Below are positions 6,621 through 14,747 of a stretch of 18,313 nucleotides of DNA, piece by piece. The stretch is from Deltaproteobacteria bacterium (GTDB lineage: Bacteria; Desulfobacterota; Syntrophia; Syntrophales; Smithellaceae). Where the stretch lies: the NCBI GenBank assembly GCA_011046295.1, contig DSAV01000096.1, positions 1-18,313 on the forward strand. Reading direction: 5' to 3'. Each line of letters opens with the position of its first letter. Positions within the stretch are counted from its first letter, which is position 1. Both the position numbers and the translations under genes were made by a program. The notes under the pieces were generated by a model, which searched no databases, was not told the DNA's origin, and worked only from the letters and a program-made list of their open reading frames with translations.

Positions 6621-7946
6621 TTGCAAAGTGAACAAAAAATAAAAGTGGCCTTGGCGACATTAGGATGTAAAGTTAATTATTGCGAATCGGCGGCACTGGA
6701 TGAGGATTTTCGCAATAATAATTTCCTGTCAGTTCCTTTTAACTCCTTTGCTGATGTTTACATTATCAACACCTGCACTGTGACCGCCTATTCCGATTAC
6801 CAGTCCCGCCAATTGATACGACGCGCAAAAAAAATCAACCGCATGGCAAAAATTATCGTTACCGGATGTTACGCGCAAATAGCTCCCGGGGATATTTCCA
6901 GGATTGAAGGTGTTAATCTTATTGTCGGCAACAGCCAAAAAATAATTATCCCGCAATACATTAACAATATACAAAATAATTCTGTGACCGTTATGGTTGA
7001 CGACATTTTCGCGCAAAAGGAATTTTGTTACATGCCTGTTTCAAGATTTACAGAACGCACCCGCGCCTTTTTAAAAATACAAGATGGCTGTAATTCTTTG
7101 TGCAGCTACTGCATCATACCTTTTGCACGTGGAAGGAGCCGTAGTATGTCCCTTGATAAAGTTATATCTGCGGTTACACAATTTATACAACAGCATTATC
7201 TCGAAATAGTGCTTACCGGTATTCATCTGGGATACTACGGGCAGGATCTATCTTTCCAATCCAATCTGACTTATTTACTCAAACGCCTGATTGATATAAA
7301 CGGCAATGCCAGATTCCGGTTGAGCTCTATTGAACCTCGTGAAATAACTGATGAACTGATCAATATTATTTCCGAAGAAAAATCTTTCTGCCGGCATCTT
7401 CATATTCCCCTTCAAAGCGGAGACGACAATATTCTCGCCTCAATGAACCGTGATTATGATTCTCACTTCTACAGGCAGTTGATCGAAAAAATCATGGATA
7501 AGATTGAAGACATAGCTATCGGTGTTGATGTTATGGTCGGCTTTCCGGGCGAAGGAACAGCCCAATTCAATAATACTTTTAAATTGCTCAGTGATTTGCC
7601 TGTCGCCTATCTTCATGTATTTCCTTATTCCGAAAGACCGCACACCGCGGCGCAGAAAATCTATCCCAAAGTACCCGATAAAACCAAGAAAGAACGAGCG
7701 GCTACACTCAGAAATCTGAGCTTGCTAAAAAGAGAGAAATTCGCTTCCCGCTTTTTGGGAAAAAAACTCAAGGTATTGGTGGAACAATCAAAAGATAAAA
7801 AAACAGGTTTCTTTAAAGGTTTTTCTGACAATTATCTGCCGTTTTTGATACAGTCAAAAAATAACTCTATCGCCAACACGATAGTTGAAGTTCACGCGGA
7901 AAAATTCGCGGACGGAAAGTTTTACGGAAAGATATCCAATGGATAA
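6621..7946 (+). CDS. mtaB: tRNA t6A37 methylthiotransferase MtaB
   Basis: A 441-residue radical SAM methylthiotransferase that converts t6A at position 37 of ANN-decoding tRNAs to ms2t6A. The N-terminal MTTase domain carries the three cysteines for the auxiliary cluster: TLGCKVN (Cys16), NTCTVT (Cys52) and TGCYAQ (Cys83). The radical SAM motif is CNSLCSYC (Cys157, 161, 164), followed by IIPFARGRSRS. A TRAM-like RNA-binding tail covers about 380-440. The TLGCKVN start, NTCTVT block and length fit MtaB better than MiaB or RimO. The start is a TTG with GGGAG (6606-6610) ten bases upstream; a GTG at 6645 is an alternative but would leave only seven residues before the first Cys. The stop overlaps the rnc start by eight bases, and the gene leads an RNA-processing operon. 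Confidence 0.93.
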   Translation: MQSEQKIKVALATLGCKVNYCESAALDEDFRNNNFLSVPFNSFADVYIINTCTVTAYSDYQSRQLIRRAKKINRMAKIIVTGCYAQIAPGDISRIEGVNLIVGNSQKIIIPQYINNIQNNSVTVMVDDIFAQKEFCYMPVSRFTERTRAFLKIQDGCNSLCSYCIIPFARGRSRSMSLDKVISAVTQFIQQHYLEIVLTGIHLGYYGQDLSFQSNLTYLLKRLIDINGNARFRLSSIEPREITDELINIISEEKSFCRHLHIPLQSGDDNILASMNRDYDSHFYRQLIEKIMDKIEDIAIGVDVMVGFPGEGTAQFNNTFKLLSDLPVAYLHVFPYSERPHTAAQKIYPKVPDKTKKERAATLRNLSLLKREKFASRFLGKKLKVLVEQSKDKKTGFFKGFSDNYLPFLIQSKNNSIANTIVEVHAEKFADGKFYGKISNG

Positions 7947-8652
7947 AGAAAGAATCAACTTATTAAAAAAGCTGGAAAAGACGCTTCAGTACCGCTTTGA
8001 AGATAAATCTCTTTTGTCAACCGCCCTGACTCATCGTTCCTTCATTAACGAGAACGCCTCATATTCCTTTTCGGATAATGAACGGCTGGAGTTCCTTGGT
8101 GACGCAGTATTGGGTCTTTGTGTAAGCGATATTCTCGTAAAAAAATTTTCTGATTTAGCTGAAGGCCAGCTGTCCAAGCTTCGTTCCCACCTGGTAAATG
8201 AAAGCTTTTTGGCCGGGCTGGCAATTGATTTTAATATTGGCGATTATCTTTTACTTGGCCATGGAGAAGAACGCTCCGGAGGAAGGGGAAAGATATCTCT
8301 TTTAGCCAACTGCATGGAAGCTGTTATCGGCGCGATATACATGGATTCCGATTTTAAAAAAGCTCATTCTTTCGTAAAAAGAATTATCAGTCCTTCCTTG
8401 CACAGCAAGTCTTCTCTACTTCAATACATGGATTACAAGACTGCCCTGCAGGAATATTGTCAGGACAAATACAAAACAAAACCCGTTTATACTATCGTAC
8501 GCACGCAAGGGCCGGAACATGCAATGACGTTTGAAGCGCGGGTAAACATTCCCGGCTTTGCAGTTCATAAAGGACAGGGCAAAAGCAAGAAGGAAGCGGA
8601 AAAAAACGCGGCGCAAAATGCATGGATAATTTTGCACAATGAAACAAGATGA
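7939..8652 (+). CDS. rnc: Ribonuclease III
   Basis: A 237-residue RNase III that cleaves double-stranded RNA in rRNA precursors and some mRNAs. The catalytic domain has the signature NERLEFLGDAVLG with Glu48 and Asp55, and the second metal-binding region LLANCMEAVIGAIYMD with Glu127. Where E. coli has Asp114, this protein has Asn124. The essential equivalents of Asp45 and Glu117 are kept, so activity is expected. A double-stranded RNA-binding domain follows (about 164-234), beginning YKTALQEYCQ and ending with GQGKSKKEAEKNAAQNAW. The ATG at 7939 fits the family start and overlaps the mtaB stop by eight bases, which suggests translational coupling. The in-frame ATG at 7885 would add 18 unrelated residues inside mtaB. 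The gene overlaps the next one by 14 bases. Confidence 0.95.
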   Translation: MDKERINLLKKLEKTLQYRFEDKSLLSTALTHRSFINENASYSFSDNERLEFLGDAVLGLCVSDILVKKFSDLAEGQLSKLRSHLVNESFLAGLAIDFNIGDYLLLGHGEERSGGRGKISLLANCMEAVIGAIYMDSDFKKAHSFVKRIISPSLHSKSSLLQYMDYKTALQEYCQDKYKTKPVYTIVRTQGPEHAMTFEARVNIPGFAVHKGQGKSKKEAEKNAAQNAWIILHNETR

Positions 8653-9727
8653 ATATAAAATAAAAGAAACCAGACCTTTCATCATACCCGTTTTCATCAT
8701 GAACCGCGGTTGTCCGCAGAGCTGTGTTTTCTGCAATCAGGGTATTTCCGCCGGGTCTTACCCGGCAGATATTACTAGAGAATATTTTGATTTTCATATT
8801 CGTAATCACTTAAATTCCCGCAAAAACCAATCATCGGACGTGCAAATAGCTTTTTACGGGGGAAATTTTACCGGGCTTTGTTCTGACTATCAGAAAATGC
8901 TTCTCGAATGGGCTAATGCCTATATCGATAGTGGTTATGTAAGTTCTCTGAGAATTTCGACGCGTCCTGATTATATCTCAAGAAGCATTTTAAATACGCT
9001 CAAAGAATACAATGTTACAACCGTCGAATTAGGCGCGCAGTCTTTTGTAGATAAAGTTCTTTTTTGCGCTCAACGGGGTCATACCGCGTCACGCATAAAT
9101 GAAGCCATGGAGCTTTTAAAGGAATTTTCTTTTCAGATTTCTTTGCATTTAATGGCCGGATTGCCCGAAGACTCAAAGGAAGGTTTTATTTATTCTTTGC
9201 ATAAAACCATGAAAGCAAAACCGGACATGGTACGGGTAAATCCTGTAATTGTTTTCAAAAATACCGTTCTTGCTGATTTCTTTCGCCAAGGAAAATACAC
9301 ACCTCTTGGTATTAGCGAAGCAGTGGACCTATGCGCCTTGGCATACGAGATATTAAATCCCGCGGGTGTCCGTATTATCAGATTCGGCCTTCACCTGAGT
9401 GATGAAATGAAACAAGAGGGCGCTGTATTGGCCGGTCCGATTCACGAATCTTTTGGTTCACTCGTACTTTCCGCGATTTACCTGAAGCGGACTATCGCCT
9501 TGTTAGCCGATGTAAAACCAGTCACAGGTAAAATCCGTTTTTTATTATCTCCTCACGATATTTCTAATTTCACCGGTTTTCGCAAAAGCAATATTGAAAC
9601 AATACATAAAGTATATCCGTCGGTTAATTTTGTTGTGGAATCATCTCTTTCTCAGCATAGGGGTAATATTTCCGTTTATTCCGGCAATTATGAGATAATA
9701 TCCGCCAATTTGTCAGGTATCGCTTAA
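8639..9727 (+). CDS. Elp3-like radical SAM protein
   Basis: A 362-residue radical SAM enzyme. The cluster motif CPQSCVFC (Cys25, 29, 32) binds the [4Fe-4S] used to cleave S-adenosylmethionine. Downstream family marks include the GGE-like IAFYGGNFTG (about 70-79), LRISTRPDYI (about 103-112), the VELGAQSF block (about 129-136) and LHLMAGLPED (about 164-173). These are typical of the Elp3/oxygen-independent coproporphyrinogen oxidase-like branch. True Elp3 carries a C-terminal GNAT acetyltransferase domain for tRNA wobble-uridine modification; that domain is absent here, and the C-terminal 100 residues are of unknown type. Similar proteins are known next to rnc in other bacteria. Position between rnc and era suggests an RNA or ribosome substrate, but that is inference. 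The ATG overlaps the rnc 3' end by 14 bases. Confidence 0.85.
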   Translation: MKQDEYKIKETRPFIIPVFIMNRGCPQSCVFCNQGISAGSYPADITREYFDFHIRNHLNSRKNQSSDVQIAFYGGNFTGLCSDYQKMLLEWANAYIDSGYVSSLRISTRPDYISRSILNTLKEYNVTTVELGAQSFVDKVLFCAQRGHTASRINEAMELLKEFSFQISLHLMAGLPEDSKEGFIYSLHKTMKAKPDMVRVNPVIVFKNTVLADFFRQGKYTPLGISEAVDLCALAYEILNPAGVRIIRFGLHLSDEMKQEGAVLAGPIHESFGSLVLSAIYLKRTIALLADVKPVTGKIRFLLSPHDISNFTGFRKSNIETIHKVYPSVNFVVESSLSQHRGNISVYSGNYEIISANLSGIA

Positions 9728-9753
9728 AATAATTATTACGGGAAATATCAATA

Positions 9754-10653
9754 ATGATGTTCAAATCAGGATTTATAGGAATAATCGGCCGTCCGAACGT
9801 TGGGAAGTCCACTTTTTTTAACGCGATTATCGGTGATAAAATTTCCATTGTAGCCGACAAGCCGCAGACTACCAGGAATAAAATTACCGGTATCAAAAAT
9901 TATGATGATGCCCAATTGATTTTTCTTGACACACCCGGTATGCACAGGCCGAAAACCCCTCTGAACCGCGCCATGGTACAGGCAGCGGTAGAAACAATCG
10001 CCGACGCCGATTTGCTCATTGTGCTGACCGAAGCGAATATTGACACGCACCCACATGATTTATTTCTTTTCGAATCACTTGAACGTGTCACTGCGCCCGT
10101 TTTTCTTGCTATCAACAAAATTGACCTGGTCGAAAGGCAAAAGCTTTTACCGATTATTGATAAATTCAGCAAGATCTACAATTTTAAGGAAATATTTCCC
10201 GTTTCTGCTCTAAAGAAGAAAGGTATAGATGAATTATTAGAGACGGTAAAAGATATCCTGCCACAGGGGCCACGTTACTTTCCTGCTGACATTCTTACCG
10301 ATGCCACGGAGCGCTTTATTGCCGCCGAGTTTATTCGCGAAAGAATAACAATCTTAACCAAACAGGAAATCCCCTATTCCAGCGCTGTTACCGTGGATTT
10401 ATTTAAAGAAAATGAAGAAAAGAATATCATTCACATCACCGCCACAATAAACGTGGAAAAAGAATCTCAAAAAGCGATAATGATTGGGAAAAAAGGTTCC
10501 ATGCTAAAAACAATAGGAACACAGTCCAGATTACAAATGGAAAAACTTTTTGGAGCGAAGGTTTTTCTGGAACTTTTTGTGCGAGTTAGCAAAGACTGGA
10601 CAAGTTCTGGCAGAATGTTGCGGGAGATGGGAATAAAAAAATCTCCATCTTGA
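9754..10653 (+). CDS. era: GTPase Era
   Basis: A 299-residue essential GTPase that binds the 3' end of 16S rRNA and helps mature the 30S subunit at the membrane or in the cytoplasm. The G domain shows G1 GRPNVGKST (12-20), G2 around PQTTRNKITG (37-46), G3 DTPGMH (59-64), G4 NKID (121-124) and G5 SAL (151-153). The C-terminal KH domain includes IGKKGSMLKTIG (244-255), and the end VSKDWTSSGRMLREMGI is the usual Era tail. The length is normal for the family. The gene begins 26 bases after the radical SAM gene, with GGGAAA (9740-9745) before two adjacent ATG codons; either Met is possible. It is probably part of the mtaB-rnc operon. Confidence 0.96.
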   Translation: MMFKSGFIGIIGRPNVGKSTFFNAIIGDKISIVADKPQTTRNKITGIKNYDDAQLIFLDTPGMHRPKTPLNRAMVQAAVETIADADLLIVLTEANIDTHPHDLFLFESLERVTAPVFLAINKIDLVERQKLLPIIDKFSKIYNFKEIFPVSALKKKGIDELLETVKDILPQGPRYFPADILTDATERFIAAEFIRERITILTKQEIPYSSAVTVDLFKENEEKNIIHITATINVEKESQKAIMIGKKGSMLKTIGTQSRLQMEKLFGAKVFLELFVRVSKDWTSSGRMLREMGIKKSPS

Positions 10654-10679
10654 TTTTATTAACCGGTAATTATTATAAC
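10650..10679 (+). promoter_or_regulatory. Weak candidate promoter before der
   Basis: TTGATT (10650-10655, overlapping the era stop), an 18-base spacer and TATAAC (10674-10679). It is imperfect and may only supplement transcription from upstream. Confidence 0.3.
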
Positions 10680-10708
10680 TTTTTAGCCATAATATTCGGG
10701 ATTTACAA

Positions 10709-12028
10709 ATGCAGTCAAAACCTTTTGTAGCCATAATCGGCAGGCCTAATGTGGGCAAGTCAACTCTTTTTAACCGTATTGCGGGAAAGAAAAAAGCTAT
10801 CATCATTGATGAACCTGGCGCGACAAGAGACCGGAATTACACGGACTGTGTCTGGCATGGCAAGCCTTTCGTTCTTATTGATACCGGTGGTTTCGAGCCA
10901 TCTTCAGAAGAAATGATCTTTATTCAAATGCGTGAACAAACCAATCTGGCAATTGAAGAAGCCGATATCATAATTTTTTTGTTAGACGCCAGAGACGGAC
11001 TTACTCCATCGGACATAGAAATATCGCGGCAACTTCGAGGCAAGGGCAAAAAAGTATTTTTTGTAGCTAATAAAGTGGATGGCGACCGGCATGAAGAATT
11101 GCTCAATGACTTTTACCGGATCGGCATTGACGATATTTATTCTATTTCCGCACTACACGGCCGGGGAGTTGCGGAGCTCATGAATTCTGTAACAAAGGAG
11201 TTTAAGGAAGGCGAAGAAGATACTTCAGCCAGTGACGACCGGATAAATATCGCGATTGCCGGCAAACCTAATGTGGGAAAGTCATCTTTAGTTAACCTTA
11301 TTTGCGGGAAGGAAAGAACCATTGCCAACCCCGCTCCGGGCACTACACGCGACGCCATTGATATGCAAATAAAGGTGCACGGCAAGAATTACCTGCTTAT
11401 CGACACGGCGGGTATTCGCAGAAAAAATAAAATCAGCATGACCTTGGAAAAATATAGCGTTGTACAGGCATTGAAATCCGTTAATCGGTGTGATGTTGCT
11501 CTCATACTTATCGATGCCGAAGAAGGAATAACCGAACAGGACGCGAAAATAGCCGGTCTTGCCCATGAACGCGGTAAAGCATCTATTATCGTAGTCAACA
11601 AATGGGATAAGATTGAAAAAGATAATTCCACCACCGGAAAATATATAACAGACATCAGGGATAAACTTAAATTTATGGATTACACACCCATTATGTTTAT
11701 TTCCGCCCTAACCGGGCAAAGAGCGCCAAAAATTTTTGAACATATAAACATCATTTATGAACAGTATACAAAAAGAATAGACACGTCTGCGTTAAATGAG
11801 CTTCTAGAGAATTTTATTAAAAGAAATCCTGTGCCTCGTCATCATAACAAGGAAATGCGGATTTTTTACGCGACTCAGGTCGATATCAAACCTCCTTCCT
11901 TCGTTTTTTTTGTTTCCAATCCTGAAGGAATTCACTTTTCCTATGAACGCTATCTGACAAACCAAATACGCTCCTCGTTTGGTTTTGATTTTGTGCCGCT
12001 TAAGCTCATCTTCAGAAAAAAGCGTTGA
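10709..12028 (+). CDS. der: Ribosome biogenesis GTPase Der
   Basis: A 439-residue protein with two GTPase domains in tandem, the hallmark of Der (EngA), which is required for 50S ribosomal subunit assembly. Domain 1 has GRPNVGKST (11-19), a G2 region GATRDRNYTD (37-46), DTGG (58-61) and NKVD (121-124). Domain 2 has GKPNVGKSS (185-193), DTAG (232-235) and NKWD (297-300). A KH-like domain forms the C-terminus (about 350-439) and ends in the basic LKLIFRKKR. All nucleotide motifs are intact. The start at 10709 has GGGA seven bases upstream. The gene follows era by 55 bases, and its own weak promoter is possible. Confidence 0.96.
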   Translation: MQSKPFVAIIGRPNVGKSTLFNRIAGKKKAIIIDEPGATRDRNYTDCVWHGKPFVLIDTGGFEPSSEEMIFIQMREQTNLAIEEADIIIFLLDARDGLTPSDIEISRQLRGKGKKVFFVANKVDGDRHEELLNDFYRIGIDDIYSISALHGRGVAELMNSVTKEFKEGEEDTSASDDRINIAIAGKPNVGKSSLVNLICGKERTIANPAPGTTRDAIDMQIKVHGKNYLLIDTAGIRRKNKISMTLEKYSVVQALKSVNRCDVALILIDAEEGITEQDAKIAGLAHERGKASIIVVNKWDKIEKDNSTTGKYITDIRDKLKFMDYTPIMFISALTGQRAPKIFEHINIIYEQYTKRIDTSALNELLENFIKRNPVPRHHNKEMRIFYATQVDIKPPSFVFFVSNPEGIHFSYERYLTNQIRSSFGFDFVPLKLIFRKKR

Positions 12029-12062
12029 TTAGTATTTTTTACGATTCTTTACAGATAATAAA

Positions 12063-12091
12063 TTGACAGTAACTTACATTTCTCTTATATT
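12063..12091 (+). promoter_or_regulatory. Sigma70-type promoter for the ABC-F gene
   Basis: A perfect TTGACA (12063-12068), a 17-base spacer and TATATT (12086-12091). Transcription would begin near 12098, about 24 bases before the TTG start at 12122. Confidence 0.65.
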
Positions 12092-12121
12092 TTATTTAAA
12101 CATTAATGACGGGAGATTTTA

Positions 12122-14083
12122 TTGATACATTTCCGTAATATAAGTTTATCTTTTTTAGATAAAAAATTGTTTACCAATATGTCCTGGACGATACATCCGG
12201 GCAGCAAAACTGGTCTTGTTGGCGATAACGGCACGGGGAAAACGACTCTTTTCCGGTTGATATTGCAGCAGTTGCCTGTTGATGAAGGCTTCATCGATAT
12301 TCCGGACAGAAATAAAAAAATGATAGGGTATCTCCCCCAGGATCTGGTGGAATTGGATAATATTACCCTGATAGATTTTCTTAAAAGAAAAAGCGGCATA
12401 TCCAATCTGGAGGAGTCAATTTACAATCTTGAGCAGCAGATATCACGAACCAGTCTCAACACGGAAGCCTACAACAAGCTGGCAAAAGCTTATGCGCAAA
12501 CCTCTGACATATATGCTTCACTAGACGGATATAACTTTGAAACTCGCGCTAAACAAATGCTTAAAGGATTCGGGTTTAGCATTGAAGATTTCAGAAGAAA
12601 TTGCGCGGATTTTTCCGGCGGCTGGAAAATGCGCATTTTGTTGGCATCCATTTTATTAATGCGTCCGGATATAATGCTTTTAGATGAACCAACCAACCAT
12701 CTCGATACGGAAAGCATGGAGTGGCTGGAAAATTATCTGAAGGATTATGAAGGAACTTTAATCGTCATATCTCATGACCGCTTCTTCCTCGATAAGATTG
12801 TGCAGCAAATTGCGGAAATATCTTCATGTCGTGTTTCAATTTACAAAGGTAATTATTCGTATTATCTGAAAGAAAAAGAAAGGCGGCTTGAAGCGCTGAA
12901 AAAAGAAATGGAGCTTCAAAAAGCCAAAATCAAAAAGACAGAGAGGTTTATTGAAAGGTTCCGCTACAAGGCAACAAAAGCCGCCCAGGTACAAAGCCGC
13001 GTAAAAATGCTCGATAAATTCCAGGAAATCAATCCTGAATCGAAATCAAAGACAATTTCCATGAAATTTCCGGAAAGTAAAAAAAGCGCCAAAGAAGTAG
13101 TTAAAGTTCTTGGCCTTAGCCATAATTATGGCAGTGTAAATGTTTTTTCCGGATTGAATTTTTCGCTTTTTCGTTCAGATAAAGTTGCTTTCGTCGGAGT
13201 TAACGGCTCGGGCAAGTCAACCTTAGCCCGCCTGCTGAGCCGTACTGAACAACCAGCATCCGGATTAGTTCAATATGGTGATGACGTAAATATGGCTTTC
13301 TTTTCTCAGGAAAGCGCGGACAATCTTAACTACAGAAACAATATTTGGGAAGAAGTTAATACTGTTCAGACAAAGGCAAACGATCAGGACAAACGAAACT
13401 TGCTCGGCGCTTTCCTTTTTTCGGGCGATGATATCTTCAAGCCCGTATCTATTCTTTCCGGCGGTGAAAAATCACGTCTTGCCCTTTTAAAAATAATGCT
13501 GCTCGACACAAACTTCCTTATTTTGGATGAACCTACAAATCATCTTGATTTAAAAACAAAGGAGATTTTTCAGGAGGCATTAATTAAATATCACGGAACC
13601 GTCGCCATAGTATCGCATGACCGTTATTTCCTTGATCATCTTATAAACAAAGTCTTCGAGCTCAGAGACGGACGCATTTTTGATTATCTCGGAAATTATT
13701 CATATTTTATTGAAAAAAGAAGCCAGGCAAACGCTGCCGCCGACTTTAATAAACCTTCAGAGTTACCGACTGATGAAAAGTCTTTCAGAAACAAAGAAAA
13801 GAAAAGGATGCAGGCAGAGGAAAGAAACAGGATTTACAAAATTAAAAGCAGTTGGAAAAAAGACATTTCATCTATGGAATCAAAGATAGAACATCTTGAA
13901 GAAATAAAAATGGAATATGAATCCTCTCTTTGCGACCCCGCGGTTTTAAAAGATTCGGCAAAGGTTAAGATTGCGCAAATTGAATTAAGTAAAATAGCTT
14001 CTCAGCTTGAAGATTTGTATAACGAATGGTCCAAAATCGACTCAAAACTCGAACAGATTAAAAACTCAAATAACCTTGATTAG
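12122..14083 (+). CDS. ABC-F family ATPase (Uup/YdiF-type)
   Basis: A 653-residue soluble protein with two ABC ATPase domains and no membrane segments. ABC-F proteins act on the ribosome, typically at the E site, to relieve stalled translation. Domain 1 has Walker A GDNGTGKTT (34-42), signature FSGGW (164-168) and Walker B plus DEPTNHLD (188-195). Domain 2 has Walker A GVNGSGKST (359-367), signature LSGGEKSR (445-452) and DEPTNHLD (469-476). The linker (about 245-320) is highly charged and helical, as expected for the tRNA-contacting element. A coiled-coil tail covers about 565-650, as in Uup and YdiF-type members. The start is TTG with GGGAG (12111-12115) six bases upstream; beginning at IHFRNIS fits the family. 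No resistance role can be claimed from sequence. It converges with the di-iron protein gene, and only seven bases separate their stops. Confidence 0.9.
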   Translation: MIHFRNISLSFLDKKLFTNMSWTIHPGSKTGLVGDNGTGKTTLFRLILQQLPVDEGFIDIPDRNKKMIGYLPQDLVELDNITLIDFLKRKSGISNLEESIYNLEQQISRTSLNTEAYNKLAKAYAQTSDIYASLDGYNFETRAKQMLKGFGFSIEDFRRNCADFSGGWKMRILLASILLMRPDIMLLDEPTNHLDTESMEWLENYLKDYEGTLIVISHDRFFLDKIVQQIAEISSCRVSIYKGNYSYYLKEKERRLEALKKEMELQKAKIKKTERFIERFRYKATKAAQVQSRVKMLDKFQEINPESKSKTISMKFPESKKSAKEVVKVLGLSHNYGSVNVFSGLNFSLFRSDKVAFVGVNGSGKSTLARLLSRTEQPASGLVQYGDDVNMAFFSQESADNLNYRNNIWEEVNTVQTKANDQDKRNLLGAFLFSGDDIFKPVSILSGGEKSRLALLKIMLLDTNFLILDEPTNHLDLKTKEIFQEALIKYHGTVAIVSHDRYFLDHLINKVFELRDGRIFDYLGNYSYFIEKRSQANAAADFNKPSELPTDEKSFRNKEKKRMQAEERNRIYKIKSSWKKDISSMESKIEHLEEIKMEYESSLCDPAVLKDSAKVKIAQIELSKIASQLEDLYNEWSKIDSKLEQIKNSNNLD

Positions 14084-14090
14084 ACGATAA

Positions 14091-14609
14091 TTAAGCCCCG
14101 TCAAGCATCGGCTTTTCCATATTCTGGAACCAGGTAGCCGGGTCAGTCAGAAATTCTTCTGTCTCCCGTAAAGACAGGAGATGGCTTCTTTCTATGGATG
14201 CGAGTAAATTAAAAAAGGCTTTTTCTTTCGGATCAGTGCTCTCTTTCTCCATCTTTGTGTACAGAGCCACTCCTCTAGCCTCAAAATCAATTGCTGTTCT
14301 GATTGCCTTCAAATCATCGTCGTTGCCGACAATGCGCGCTGATTTCTTCCCAGCCATTGATATTAATATATTATCCGTCAATGATTTTTTTACTTTCAGA
14401 GGAACGCTTGCCGGCCATTTTTTGTTTTGTTCCCACTTGCTATGCAATTTCTTCAATACATCGAAATGTTCTTTCTCTTCATCGGCAATTTGCTTGAACA
14501 TATTTTTCCCTGCCAGATTCTTTGTCCTTCGGGCGTTGGCCAGGTAAAAATCCCTTTCTCTTTGCTCGTTTTCCAGGGCGAATTCCAATGCATTCATCCT
14601 TTTATCCAT
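14091..14609 (-). CDS. Ferritin-like di-iron protein (rubrerythrin family)
   Basis: A 172-residue four-helix protein with the two-part pattern of rubrerythrin-type di-iron centres. Probable ligands are Glu15 in ENEQRERDFY, Glu45 and His48 in DEEKEH, Glu110 in DFEARGVALY, and Glu140 and His143 in ERSH. This gives the expected pair of E(xn)ExxH half-sites. There is no rubredoxin-like Cys4 domain at either end, so it is not a full rubrerythrin and would need an outside electron donor if it reduces peroxide. Such proteins in anaerobes are usually tied to oxidative-stress defence or iron handling; the substrate here is inferred. A perfect AAGGAGG (complement of 14618-14624), eight bases before the ATG, and a strong promoter further upstream suggest high expression from its own unit. 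Confidence 0.85.
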   Translation of the reverse strand: MDKRMNALEFALENEQRERDFYLANARRTKNLAGKNMFKQIADEEKEHFDVLKKLHSKWEQNKKWPASVPLKVKKSLTDNILISMAGKKSARIVGNDDDLKAIRTAIDFEARGVALYTKMEKESTDPKEKAFFNLLASIERSHLLSLRETEEFLTDPATWFQNMEKPMLDGA

Positions 14610-14658
14610 CTAAGTTTCCTCCTTGCGCGAATGTTCAAGTAATCGTCTTTTCGTTTTC

Positions 14659-14687
14659 ATTATAAAAGATATTGTTCATCAGGGCAA
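14659..14687 (-). promoter_or_regulatory. Near-consensus sigma70 promoter for the di-iron protein gene
   Basis: On the minus strand, TTGCCC (14687-14682), a 17-base spacer and a perfect TATAAT (14664-14659). Transcription would start near 14652, about 43 bases before the ATG at 14609. No obvious PerR or Fur box was recognised in the leader. Confidence 0.7.
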
Positions 14688-14747
14688 CACGTTTTTATTT
14701 TGATTATTATTCACGCTCATACTATCAATACTTAATTGACAGTGACA

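Noticed and set aside
7885..7938. An earlier ATG for rnc at 7885
   Set aside because: The added 18 residues lie within mtaB in another frame and do not resemble RNase III; the family start fits 7939.
10623..10646. Hairpin GGAGAT/ATCTCC at the end of era as a terminator
   Set aside because: The stem has only six pairs, the loop is twelve bases, it lies inside the coding sequence and no clean T run follows.
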